A model generated the notes under the pieces. That model was given only the letters and a program-made list of their open reading frames with translations. It was not told the DNA's origin and ran no database searches. From Pomacea canaliculata (taxonomy: Eukaryota > Mollusca > Gastropoda > Architaenioglossa > Ampullariidae): a DNA stretch of 64,000 nucleotides. How positions within the stretch are numbered: position 1 is the first letter of the stretch; every line of letters starts with the position of its first letter. Shown here piece by piece: positions 1-12,400 of the stretch. The DNA lies in the NCBI RefSeq assembly GCF_003073045.1, contig NC_037590.1, forward strand, positions 41,036,751-41,100,750. Direction: 5' to 3'. Position numbers and translations under genes: made by a program.

Positions 1-186
1 TTTTGTTTCCTAACGCGGAGGACCCGAGAAAGATCGCACTTCCGGCTGACCGCCTCATTCCGCATAACACTGCACTGCAGGGCCTCTATCCCAACCCACG
101 GCGGGCGAATGAATCGAGAAATCTCTAGAAACATATCGAGTAGACGTGATAAATGAGGGATTGTGGGAAGATTCTCTCTCTGAAAT

Positions 187-241
187 GCGCGCATATATAT
201 GTATAATATATATGTATATATGCACTACAGAGAGAGAGAGG
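187..241. repeat. TA-rich then (GA)n microsatellite
   Basis: A run of alternating TA/GT steps is followed by five to six GA units. It is a simple repeat with no coding content. Confidence 0.7.
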
Positions 242-1740
242 GAAAGAAAGAAATGGAAGAGTCGTGGCTTCGTCTGGTTTTATTTCCGAAACCTGCGAAC
301 GGCCAGCCTGAGTGCGTGTTTGCACGCTCACTGTCATCCTTCCAATGGATTCTAATCTTCACTGTACCCGCAGACGGCCCAAGATGGAGCGAGGACACTC
401 ACCGGGAGGGAAAAACCATTTGTCTTTCTCACACTTGTGGTTAACCGCGCGAGGGTTCATAATGCGACTCAGCAATCGCCAGATTGATTTTTTTTTTTTT
501 GGCGCGGCGTCTGGGATTGAATGCCCAAACATCAACCCATGAAAATATCCGTAACAAGTTGGGGGGAAGGGGTAGCTTGTTTTTTTTTTTATTAAAAAAA
601 ACATAAGCAGCGAGCAACGAAAATAAATGTCGTATGGCTGACTTGCTCGTGGATAATCAGTTGAGATTTAATGCAGGAACCAGGTGAGGCTCAACTGGTT
701 AATTTATTATGAAAGGCTGCTAGACGGACATGTTGCCAGACATCTGGTAGTTACGAAGCGAGGGTAAGTCGTTGCCCTAGGACAGTATGGAGAAACGCGA
801 GGACAAACGTCCGTTTCTAAAAGTATAAAGCGGTGTCTAGACCCCGCAGGTGTTGTTTAACCCCCGGAGCTGTAGTTATAAAGCGGTGGCAAACGTGCTC
901 TGGGGTAAACATACAGTTTCCGCGGGGTGGACACTGCTTTATTATTTCGGGAACAAGACACTTCTCCTTGGGATCCCCATTTCGCCTTGTGGAAACGACT
1001 TGATCTCGCTTGATAACTACGGCCCCTGTTGGCTAATTAGCGCTAACCAGTCAGCTAACCTGCTAACTAAAGCAAGGTGTGTAAGTAGTGTATGTTGGAA
1101 TGTCCCACCCCTGCTTTTGACGGGTAACTTGAACAAATAAAGCCGTTTTTACGCCCTCTCTAGCACTATGGCTAGCATAGTAGGCTGTTTACATTTTCGA
1201 CATTAACTTTCATCTCATAGGAAATCTGATATTTATCTCAGGAAATATAAGCATCCCGTAATTCGTTCCATTAGGTTTCCCTTTTTATAGGTCAAAAAAG
1301 AAGAAACCCAAAGAAGTCCAGCCAGCACAACTGTGCGAGAACAAAGAATCATACTGGCTACTTTTATCCAGGATTCTTATTTTTCCCCATTCACTTTCTC
1401 CCCACTCCATCCCACCCCCATCTTTATTATTATTATTGATGTAATTGCTGGCACATTCCATGAAAATTTTAGTTCTGGAAGCATCAGACGAATTTTGTGG
1501 CAAGCCTAGGAGGCTCAGCAGTCACAGTCGCGTGACCGAGTGTCTCGCCACCCGGAATGTGGCTCCCCCGCTCCCCTTCTGCGCACTTGATCGGTTTGTA
1601 CGACCACGCAAGACTCAAGCCCATCCAGAACTATCAGTCACAAATCTGACTCCTGCTACATGGTCTGGTTCATGTAAGGTTTTCGTTGTTGTTGTTGATG
1701 ACATGCTTACGGTCGACAAAGTATTTCCAATCAAGGTCAC

Positions 1741-1938
1741 CGCCAAGTCACGTGACTGACGAGGTGATGATGGCATAAAATGGACGATTGCATGCAAGAA
1801 AAAAGAAAGGGGAAGGGGTGAGAAAGAAATCTACGTGATACACGTGACAGCCGAACAGCTACCCCGTTCAAAGATGACCACGCGCAGACAAACGAGAAAC
1901 TCCATCTTCTTCAACAGCCTCGCGGTCGCCGCCATCTT
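1741..1938 (-). promoter_or_regulatory. Candidate minus-strand first exon with YY1 and CLEAR-like E-boxes
   Basis: On the minus strand, AAGATGGCGGC (about 1928-1938) matches the YY1 element often placed at the first ATG of animal genes. It opens a 34-codon frame beginning MAATARLLKKMEF. Just downstream are CACGTGAC (1841-1848) and the palindrome GTCACGTGAC (1747-1756), which equals the TFEB/MITF CLEAR box. A minus-strand gene running off the left edge would explain this. No convincing donor was found, so the coding part is tentative. Confidence 0.25.
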
Positions 1939-2710
1939 TCTTCCGAGTCGACAACGCAAAGCGCACCAACCAATCAGAAGTGGACACATTTCTCTCCCAC
2001 AAGAATAAACCCTCTTTTCACTTACCACCAGCAGGGTCCGCAGAGACTGCTGGAAACAAATGGGTATGTAGACAACGAGGAATTGCTGTGAAATCGCGTG
2101 CCGCTGCCTCATTTCCAGGCGACGGGTGGTCCGGATGAAGCCGTGTGATTTTTGCGCTTTTGCTATTTTGCTTCTTAAGTCTCTCTCCCAAACTTTTTTC
2201 ATTTCACTGTGCACACCTCTGTGTATTAGAGAGAGGGGCAGACACAAAAAAAACTGCGATTTATGATTTATACCGCAGTTTACAAGCAAGCGTTCTAAAC
2301 CTTCAACATCTAGGGATAGGTTAAAATATTTGCTTTTTAATCAGATGTTATGGCTAAAAATTCCCCCCGACACACACCGGGCTTATAACCAATAAAATAA
2401 AATAAAGGATTAAGCACCCGGTGAAATAAGGTAAATTATTGCAAATGCTGACATTCCGGTCATATAAGAAATGTGTCGGTCACATCTGCGTTATATTTGA
2501 CAAGGGAAAACAGACACTCGACTGCACAACAGCTGCTTGAAAAACAGGCGATTTTTTTTTCTGAAAGAGAGTTTGGAAAGCGGGTTCGTATTGGGGATTT
2601 AGAGGAGAATATTTATTCTGTGGCTTTCCTACATTTGTTTCATTCGCCCACCTCCAGCAAAAATAGCACGCGGCTCGACGGATTTCAATTAAACACGACG
2701 TGCGTTTGAG

Positions 2711-5258
2711 ATGGATGAATACTTAAAACTATCATCTGATGCTCAGCACAGAATCCCCTATTGTGCCGACTGCGTTGGTCGAAGAAAACGGTAAATTTTC
2801 CCGTCGTTTACTGACCAGAGCCTTCAGTCAAAGGTGGGCCACAAGAGGGTAGAATAACGACCGTGACGTCAGCGCAGAAAAACAAAGCTGCCGTCTGAAA
2901 TCAGGAGCATGTATTAACTAGGACACTGAGCATCGTCAGCCTACTTGTCCCCGAGGGCAGAAACTTGCTCTCAATTCACAAATACAATGAAGAACTTGAA
3001 ATATAATCAGCTACAAGCAAGCGCTCCTTGCACTTTCTGAAAATATGTTTCGATTTAAAAAAAAAAATTTTTTAAACACTGATCCCTGATCTTTCGGCAG
3101 TTTTGATTCACTGCACCTCCCCAAGATCTTCTTTCTCGGGAAAGATGGCTGACACTGGAGAGCCGACCGTTTCTCAAGAACGCCAGAGAAGACACATTAT
3201 CTAAGAGAAAATACGACACGAGACAGGAGCGGGAGTTCTTCAATTTCAGCGAGATCGAAAGCAAATTTAGCTACAGGTGGAGATTCAACAGGTCTTCTTG
3301 TAAGGCGAGAGTACCAGACGACAGCGATAGGAGAGAGTCCTGAGCAGCGACTGAGAGGTGAAAGGTGATGGTCGAACCTTCTGGAAAGTGGGTGATGATT
3401 GGCACCTCAGCCGCACAAGAGGGTGTGAAAACTCTCGGCAATTAATACCCGCTGTTTGCCCGACACCAAGTGCAGCACCGTGCTCTCTGACCTCAATCTT
3501 GCGCTCTGCTCAAATCTCACGACCTTAACTGGACATGGACAGGCGCTTTCTTTCCAGTCCCTCGTGGTCGAGATTCTGCAGAAAACCATTCTGGGTCCTT
3601 TTGAATCGTTTTCTCAAAAAAAAAAAAAAAAAAAAAATTAGTCTGTCGGCTTTGTGTTCGGTCGTTCACTAACATGTCTTTGTGGAACTCTCTTGTCAAC
3701 TCGGTCGTTGGCCAGCGACTCCCTAAAGTGAATATGCCCCTGTCAAGACAGGAAGCGCTGCCAGTCAGCAGCTTTTAACGTTTAATTAATTAAAATTGAC
3801 AGGTTCCTGCCACTCTGCCTCTCGTTTAGCAGCATGTCATAATCCATATCCACTGACCGTCCATCTATGTCCAGTTCTGTTGCTACGTGTGGTCCAGAAT
3901 CAAGATGCTCTGAATCCATGTCCTTCGAACTCTCAACTTTGAATTCTACCATCACGGTCCGGTCAACGAAATGCTCATAGTTCGGCAAAAATTCTCACAA
4001 ATAGTCAAATCCATTATACAGCAGCCTCAACCTGGCACCAAATGCCACATTCACTTTTTCATCCCAATTTCAAAATTAATGCTACGTGCTATGACTGAAA
4101 AAGAAAACCTGAAGAAGTCCGAAACTGCGATTTTAAAGCTTACACTTCGTGTCATTCTTGTTGTATGCAGAGTGAAATTGTGCGTCCTTAGTTTGTTGCT
4201 CGCGCTGCCACATCGTCACGAGCGTACGCACTCACCCAAATCCAAAGGCAGGCGATCCCTCCAACACGCCTGTCTTTTATGCAACTCACACATGCACACG
4301 CAATGTTCAGACGCCAAAACGAAGATGGACGTGCTGCCTCTAAATAACTCTCCTGAACACTTTGACATCCCTCTCTCTGATTGCAGGCTACAGGTTCTAC
4401 GGCCCTTACGACATCTTCCAGCCCCGTGCCGCCAGATGGCAGTCACGACTGAAATCAGAAGGTTGGCTCGGTATGGCTTTTTAACCTCCGCAGTAGCTGT
4501 CTGCCCTCATACGTGACCCCTCCTCGCCAACTACCGCTCCTCTCTTTCTATCTTACATCCTGTACCCAATCCTCAACAGATTGTGAAATGTGTGGCTGAT
4601 GAACATTTTTGTTGATTTAAGAGCACTATATACTTATTAACTGTTGTCTGCACATTTGTATCCATCATGCTTGCATGACTTGCTCACTTTTGTTTCCATG
4701 TTGGGTGTTCGATGATAATTTTCTACGTTACAGTCATTCCCTCCCCAACTATCTTCGATTTATTTATTTTTGTTTTTTGTTCGCATTAAGTAATGTTACA
4801 TGCACGGTCAGCACGCTTCAGGTGATGTAACCTGCATGGTGAGCACGCTTCAGGTAATATTACAAGAACTGTGAGCACGCTTCAGGTAATCAATGTTACA
4901 TGCATAGTGAACACGCTTACATAGTTTTATAGTGCGCTGTACAAGCCCTTAAATAATGATAATAAAAACTCAAGCTAAAACAATACCTACGGTGAAATGT
5001 TTAACTGTCAAAAAACGAGCCGGCATATGGCACCTGCCGAAGCTATTTCCTCATCTTAAAAAAAAAAAAAAAGGTGATTACAAATGTTTATCATTGAGAA
5101 AAGCCCGCACGTGATTCCACGCATCTACACAACTTCTGCTGCGTCCTTCCGCAGGTGGCAGCGCCCAGGCCGGTCCCCTCCGGACATCCATCCAGCCAAG
5201 CGACCCCGACTACTACCCCAAGCTCATCAACTGGCTGGACCATGTGGGCCGTCGCTGA
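2711..5258 (+). CDS. Unrecognised 140-residue protein, four exons
   Basis: I do not recognise this protein. The proposed exons are 2711-2790, 3145-3299, 4387-4470 and 5155-5258. They total 423 bases, or 140 codons plus TGA. Splice phases agree at all three junctions: phase 2 (CG|A), phase 1 (T|GC) and phase 1 (G|GT). Donors are GTAAAT, GTAAGG and GTATGG. Acceptors three and four have good pyrimidine tracts, while the second (gggaaag) is weaker. The start sits in a good context (gagATGG) and has an in-frame TAA a few codons upstream. The product is basic and rich in aromatics (Trp 28, 72, 96, 105, 133; nine Tyr). It has no signal peptide or membrane segment, and carries motifs such as YRFYGPYDIFQPRAARW and SDPDYYPKLINWLDHVG. 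That composition recalls small ciliary microtubule-inner proteins, but this is only a hint. An AATAAA follows at 6080-6085. Confidence 0.6.
2864..2871. promoter_or_regulatory. Full CRE palindrome TGACGTCA
   Basis: A perfect cAMP-response/ATF site lies in the first intron of the 140-residue gene, about 75 bases after the first coding exon. Activity is inferred only from the motif. Confidence 0.3.
3616..3637 (+). repeat. Run of 22 A
   Basis: An uninterrupted A22 lies in intron 2 of the 140-residue gene and ends a stretch of higher GC. It could be the tail of a retroposed cDNA or a simple homopolymer. I found no clear target-site duplication. Confidence 0.5.
4791..4920 (+). repeat. Minisatellite, about four units of 32-38 bases
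   Basis: The core GAGCACGCTTCAGGT recurs with variants around 4807, 4840, 4873 and 4909. Each copy is preceded by a variant of ATGTTACATGCA. Units differ in length and sequence, so the array is old or diverging. It lies in intron 3 of the 140-residue gene. Confidence 0.75.
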
Positions 5259-6478
5259 CCAGCCGCCGCTGAGGCGGTCATGCGTCTAACGGTCTTTGTT
5301 GACAAGTGTTCTGCCTGGAATGACCTCTTGCGTGTCTGTCTAGCATCCTGTGATTTGCATCACACTACTACTCCATACTCTAACCTTTTCCTTAACACCA
5401 GATTGTTGCTTACCATGCGTTATACAGGCTATCGCGGAAAGTATGGGCAGATTTTGAAGGATGTGGGTGTGGAGATGAGGACTATTATGTCACAATTTTA
5501 TTTTATTTTGCTTTTACAACATTTGAAGATCTCGCTGAGAATTCTTCTGTACCAGTCAATTCATCTGTTTTGCAGTTTATCTATTTCAGCAAGCATAGTG
5601 CTTTAAGCAAAAGATGTTCATGCCACCAAATTTATCATATGCAGTTGGAGGTCTTCAAAATTAGCTCCACCATTTATTCTCCAATTTCATATAACAACCT
5701 GGCTAACGGTTACAGGCTATGCATCTGTTTAGGTTTATGAAATTGCAGCTTATTAGATTAAGTAGCAATGCATCAGCAACAAATCAATTCTCTTCTTTTG
5801 TAGTTGACCATGAACCACAAGAGAAAAGCCTTTGTAGCATGAAATTTCATTTTTAGGCCTTCCCCCGATGCATATTTAAATTCCTGTTATGTAGGCTCCT
5901 TCTAAAATCAGTCTCAGTACCCGACTGACACAACACAGGCAGTTCCATTTTCTGCATTTTCTGTTTATACAACAAAACTAAAAGAAAAAAAATCTGAATC
6001 TTGTACAACCAGGAAATGTAACCTATCAAAACACATATCTGTAATCAAGCTCCAGTCATACTAAGATTGTAAGATTAGAAATAAACAGGTTATGTAAATA
6101 CCTTTGGGATTTTACTTACAAACCTTAATGTCTTCAGGAAAGAATAAAATATTCTTAAAACTGTTTCTTGTTTGCATTTTTTATTGTTTAATATTGAAAT
6201 CATAAATAAAATATTTAATGATTAACCTCATTTATTTTCAAGTAATCTGCAAGTACACTTTATCAACATGTCACTAACAGCACAAAGAGCATCAAGTAAT
6301 CATGGACACATACATATGTACACACAAACATTTGTATGTGCAGCCAAGGACTATACGCACCAAAGAATTTCAACCTTTAAACTAAAATACTGAGTAAAGT
6401 CAACAAGACACTTCATTAGAATACCCATGGAAGATCCCCTCGTAAAGACTAGCTTGAAATAAAGAGACTGGTACTCAC
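5259..6478. other. No gene seen; expected site of TRAF7 3' end
   Basis: This 1.2 kb separates the small plus-strand gene from the last TRAF7 exon found. It contains the likely 3' UTR of the small gene, with AATAAA at 6080-6085 and a second near 6142. I searched the minus strand for the final TRAF7 exon (an acceptor followed by Val-Trp) and found nothing convincing. Confidence 0.5.
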
Positions 6479-9400
6479 CCGCAAAGAGCGATCATAGGAA
6501 GCACTGAAGACTTTGGTGCCAGATGCCGTTTGTAATGCAGAAAGGGCATATACAGTCCCAGAGTGACCCATCAACGTTGATAACTGCTTGTATGAATTAA
6601 GCTCCCATACCTACATTTCAAAAGGGAATGTCAACTAGTATAAAATGCAACTGTAACAACCAAAACACACAAAAGAAGGGGAAGGAGGTAAATCATTTTA
6701 CGCAGTGCATATCTATAGGGCATGCAGACATTTAAGAACTAAACAGAAAAGCATTATTTGTAACAATTTATTCTAGGCTCACCATTTCAATTTCAGCTAA
6801 AAGTATTCATGAAATAATAACAACACTTAATTAACATCAAGTGTTAGTACTAGCTTGGCAGGGTTAAGGATAGAAAAAAGCTACAGCACAGAAAGGAAAC
6901 CAAGTGCACTACACTTCTATAGATGTTTGTTTCTTACATTCTCTGCAAACTTTTCCAAATTTATAATCCATATTATTTACATTTTTATGTCCATATAACC
7001 TACAAACATCACCATGCATAGAAAGCACTCAAAAGTATGACATTACATATGTACACAGATTTTGCATCTGGTCTAATATGCTGCCCTATGCTCCTCAAGG
7101 ATCAACAAGGACTAAACTAACTAAGCATGGTCTAATATACGGCTCTCTCATTGGTTGAGGCCTTCACAATATAAACCTATCCACCATGCACAATCCTGGT
7201 TGTTGACCTGTGGACTGTGATATTTGTAAATAGTATTTTGCACCAACCTCTACCCTATTGTTAGCAAAAAATGTGCACCCTACCAATCCTTTATGACAAA
7301 AATGCATCAAAAGTTTGCAAAAAATCAAGACTGACATGAATGCAGTTTTCATAGGTGCCACACAAAATGTGATGAGGTGTAACTGCAATGCTGTAGACAC
7401 TTCCTCCAGATGTTTCCAGGTTTCGAACACACTCCAGTGAATTTAAATCCCACATCTGCCACAGAGAAAGGAGTCCTTTTAGTCTCTCAACAAAATTAAG
7501 CAAGTATGCCAACCAACTTACCAATGCCAGAAAAAGGAGATCAGGAAAGGTAAGATGTTACATAACAATATGCCATAAATAAGTGTTCTTATTAGACTAC
7601 ATCCTCACTTTGATAGTCTGGTAAGACCCACTGAAGAGATAGTCTTGTGTGGCAGCCAGTGCTCGCACCCAGTGATTTAGTCCTGTCAGCTCTTTTCTCA
7701 ACTCACAAGTGTACACATCCCAGACCTGTAATAAACAGTGACAAATGAATGTGTGAAAACATAAATATGCCAGTATTTTATATGGATGCTCCTTTTGCAT
7801 ACAGGAGAATTGTTATTTTAAATTTTGGCTGGCATACTTTAAAACAGGAGTCAACATACCAAATTGCTACACACTAATATACATAAATGATGAGCAAAGG
7901 AATGGAAAGTAGATGGAAGAGAAAAAGTCACAAAAAAGTGTCAACATAAAATACTCACACGGACAACCTTCAGAGAACCACTAAACAGCATGTTTTTGGC
8001 AGCCACCAACGTGCATACTGGGTTGTCATGTGCTTTGATAACATGCACATTTTCATAGTTGTCAACATTCCACACCTGAAATAGTATCACTGCCATTAAC
8101 AAGTTACAACTCTATCTTTTTAAGAGACTTTTTAATATACAGCTGTGCAATGTGTGTGTAGCAGAAAAATGTGTGCATGTGCATTTTACAATGGCAATTA
8201 CATAGATGGAAACATACACGCTTTTAAAGATTTGTGTAGATTTAATTAATAAAAAAATAACTGTATTAAAATGCATCAAATCTTTCTTCTACCTTACCTC
8301 CCATTAGTAATTTGTTGTAATCACTAAAGCTACTATAGACGTTGTTATAAAATATATATGGAAAGGCTTTGTCAGCATTATTCCACATCATCCTGTGATG
8401 ACAAAACAGTTTCTGGATTGGTTCTCAAAAAACTCACCATGATGTTGCAGTCTTGTGAGCCACTGAAAAGTTTATTGCCACAGGTGCACAGAGCTAGGAC
8501 AATACCAGTATGGCCCTCCAAAGTCCGTACACATTTGTAAGATGCACTTGTGTCCCACACCTACAATGCAAGAAATTTTAGTTGCATCATCCCATTACAT
8601 TTATTTACTTAGAAACAAGCATGTACACAATCCTTTATTGTTAAGTCTTTATTAATCATAAACTTTTAATGTATTTATGTGGTTGAACATTTCATGATGA
8701 AAAAGCAAGAAAAAAATGGAAAGTTTTTTTTATGCTAGCTGCCTCAAGTTTATTCAATAAACATTATACAGAACATAATTTTCAGAAACCTGTTAATTTG
8801 ATTTATCATCAGTTTTAACTTTTCAAACTGTCCAAAATACTTTTTGCTTAATAAATACAGAAACATCAAAATGTCGAAAATGAAATTTCACACAATGACT
8901 GGATGGCACCAAGAAGGTAAGAATAAAACATTGGTGTCTGAAGTATCAAGTATCACAGCTAACCTTGATGGTCTTATCTGAAGATCCACTGAAGAGGTAG
9001 TCTCCCATGGCACAAAGGCACCACACTGGGCCCTACCAAAATAGTCAAAGGCCAGGCTTTTGAAGCAGCAGCAAGACAGCTTATATAGTCATTAAAAAGA
9101 TATATAAAAAAAAGAGTTAAAGATAAAGTCATATAGACCAGTGGCCATAAGGGCAATGGATGCAAGTGGTTCAACATGTCAAGGGTATGACTTATGGAAG
9201 GTGGAGACCACCCATATCCTGCTACTTTTGCTTAATAAATCAAGGACCTCTAAGCACTTGAAGGGTGGGCAGGGAGTATTTTCTAGCAAAAGGCTTTAAC
9301 AGGCTTCAAACTCGTAGCTTTTTGCGGTATAGGCATGCATACTAACCACCTAGCTGTGGAACACCCCCTTTCTAATCTGGTGGGAGTAATCTATAATCCT

Positions 9401-12400
9401 TGTCTTGCAGCTTATCACTATGCATCAGCTGGTGGAAATTTTGTTATTGTAACATTTTACAATTCACATATTTTACTATTGAAGTTATTTGCGGCATTTT
9501 GGAAGAAGGAATATTTTTAGGTTTAGATCTGCAGGCATAGTCTTACAGAAGTTATTTGACTAACCATACTAATACATTACATCAAACATGATGCACAAAG
9601 TAACTAAGGTCAGAATCAAAGGTCTTACATTACTACTAAATAGACATCACTGTAGCGATGCAAAAGTTTAGAAAAGAACATTCATACGATAAAGATCCAT
9701 GCCAACTTCATGAACTGTGTAATGTAGGATAGTCTATTGACATGATAGCAGCTAGGGCATAAAGAACAGTACTATTCATAATTTACACGAAATGTTGAAA
9801 AAATAAAACTGTTAAGGAGCATCTGACCTGGTGCTAAAATTGCAAAAATTTGCGGAATGTATAACAGAGCAAGGGATTTAATAAGAGTCACTGTTCATGT
9901 ACTGTCCTCACATTGACAGGCAACCTAAAAGCATGATGCTATATTGCAGAAGAGGCCTCCTGGTTTGTCTACTATTCCATTGTTATTCTGCTGCTGTTCA
10001 TCTACTTGATCTACTACTGTTCTATGACTGTTCAAATATTCACGCATTCGGACCCACTTTCACCTTCAGTGCAAGTTCAACATTCAAGTTTACATTCAAC
10101 ACTCACTTCAAACATAATATTCAAGTTCACACAGTAAACGGTAACTCATATTTTTATCACTGCTACAGTCTCTAACTTCTGAGCAGCAGTGACCTTAACC
10201 ATGATGATTTTTTCCGGCTTATAGTCCTTGCCATGAGATACTGTCATTATCTATTTAAATTCATCATCATCGTTAGTTCAACAATAAATATGTTAATTGC
10301 TGGCCAGTCCTTTTTGCTCGGAAAAGGTGGGATTCTGGACAAGCGTGGTCACATCTTCATGTCTGAACATGCTCCACATACAGTTGAGACATTTCTAATT
10401 TTTTGAAAACATTGCAGATTTTTCTAGTCCAAATTCAAATATTTGAAATGCTATCATCCTGAAATATAATTTTACGTGATTTCACATTTAATTTGTATAT
10501 AATTAAAGTCTGCATATTTAGAACCTACCTGGTGACCAACAAATGTTCCTTTGCACTTGAACATAGAAATTGGATCATATGCTGAAAAAACATAAGACCA
10601 TTTCAGAAACCATATAAAGCAGTCAGTCCATTTCTCTGCTTTAAACACCACCTCTACTTCAAATATTATTATTTTCATTGCTAAACAAGTTTTCTATTCC
10701 TTCTAGAACAATGAAGAGTGTAAGAAAGAATGAAAGAATATATCTATTTTTTTCTAATGTACATGTAGACAACTTAGCTATTTTAAATAAGTTCTGAGAA
10801 CCTTTGTCATTTTGCAAGGCAGGTTTTAAAAAGAAGCTGGGTTTTACTGAAAGACTGTATCTCACAAACCTCCAGCTGTGGCCCCAATGTTTATCAGGTT
10901 GTTAATATTGGAAACTTCAGCCTGCAACATAAACATTTACAGTACTATGGATCCAACTGGTTGCAAAATCCAAAAATATCGATGTAATTTAAAGCAGCAG
11001 CAATGTTCAACAAGGAAAAAACAATATTTGTTATAAAATAATAAATAAGTGACACTATAACTGAATTACAACCTCTGGTTTGGGGAATTGGTATCTTCTA
11101 ATAATTAGACCTAGTCATTTGAATATAATTTTGTACACTGGGTCTAACCTTTTAAAGGTAAGAACGTCAAAAAGAGACAAAAGAATAAAACCTACATTAA
11201 TCACTGCAACATCCCGTCTGTGCTGAAGTACTTCATTCATCAGCTTGCCCTGGTTGTCTTCCACTTCAACTGCATTTAATATAATTGATAAAAAAATATT
11301 TGCTCAAATCAGCTCTCGAGCTCTAAACTTTTCTAATTATTAATTTTATAAAATATTATTGGTATAGACAATCCAATATCAAACATATCTGGATAGACCT
11401 AAGAAAAACCCACCCAGCTTGAGATCAACAGTCTTCTCAAGATTCTCAAGGCGCTCTGAAAGACGACCAAGCATGGATCGAAGGAACTCAATCTCCTGGT
11501 CTTTCTGTGATAAAGACAAGTGTAGATCTTGCATTTTCTCATCAACACGTTGTAGAAAGTCCTTCATGCCTTCAAAACGACAAACTTTTAAATGATCTTC
11601 CAGGTCTTCTTGTGTTCCCATAAATTCACAGCTGAAAACAATAGACAGCTATAGTAAATTTTTTAACAAAAGGCAAGAAAGGAAACCCCAGGAAAAAGAT
11701 TACTTTAGGCAAAACACTCATTAGCCCCTTCAGTTTTACATCTGTGAATGCCATAGTTTATGAAGCAATATTTTTCAATCTATTTTGTACAAGCGTAATA
11801 ATCAAAAAAGTAAGTGCCAAGACCTATTTCATAATTCTCGTTTAAACATCAACCATTTATAAATGTATTAAGAAACTGATCAATTTAATACATTATAAAA
11901 TAAAATAAGAAAATGGCAAGTAAATGAAAATTTGGTAAAAATATATCCACACATTAATAATTAGGCAACACATTTACCTGTATTTCTGATATGGACAGCG
12001 CACATTATTACAGACTCTAAGATGGTCCTCAAAGTCCTGAAAAAAACATCAACACATTTTCTGAAACACTTGCCAATAAACAGGTTTCAAATGATTCTTT
12101 TATTTAAGTCCTTGTCAATCAAATGATCAGATATATGCTTATTCTTCTTCACTTTAAAATTATCTCTGATAACAATGAAACACTGTTTTAAAGGCTAACG
12201 CAAATCAAACATGAAAACATGAACACTGCTGGCAGGTTAATAGAATAAACAGCTATCATTACTTTGTTATCAAAGTGGGTAATGGACTTTTAATTAACTT
12301 TTAATTTAGAAAAGTGCTCATTGACCAACCTAAATTCTAACTTCATCACTGAAACATACAGCCAATTAGAAGTCTGAGTATATGCTCAAACCCTCCTTCG

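Larger units (their letters stand above)
1..2710. other. Gene-poor, promoter-like left flank
   Basis: I see no supported coding exon here apart from the weak minus-strand candidate listed separately. The stretch is richer in GC than most of the window. It has a TA/GA microsatellite at about 187-241, ETS-like CACTTCCGG near 40, several E-boxes between 1530 and 1850, and a YY1-like motif near 1930. These are features of promoters. Open frames here have no family resemblance that I can recognise. Confidence 0.4.

Noticed and set aside
850-1140. 96-codon plus-strand open frame
   Set aside because: No splice signals in phase and no recognisable motif.
1831-2289. 152-codon minus-strand open frame
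   Set aside because: Only its last part, starting at the YY1-type ATG, looks like a possible first exon. The upstream part has no protein-like features.
3407-3699. Overlapping frames around the A22 run
   Set aside because: The poly-Lys or poly-Phe runs come from the homopolymer, and the rest resembles nothing known.
5281-5606. 108-codon plus-strand frame after the small gene
   Set aside because: It starts after the stop of the small gene and reads as 3' UTR and AT-rich sequence with no motif.
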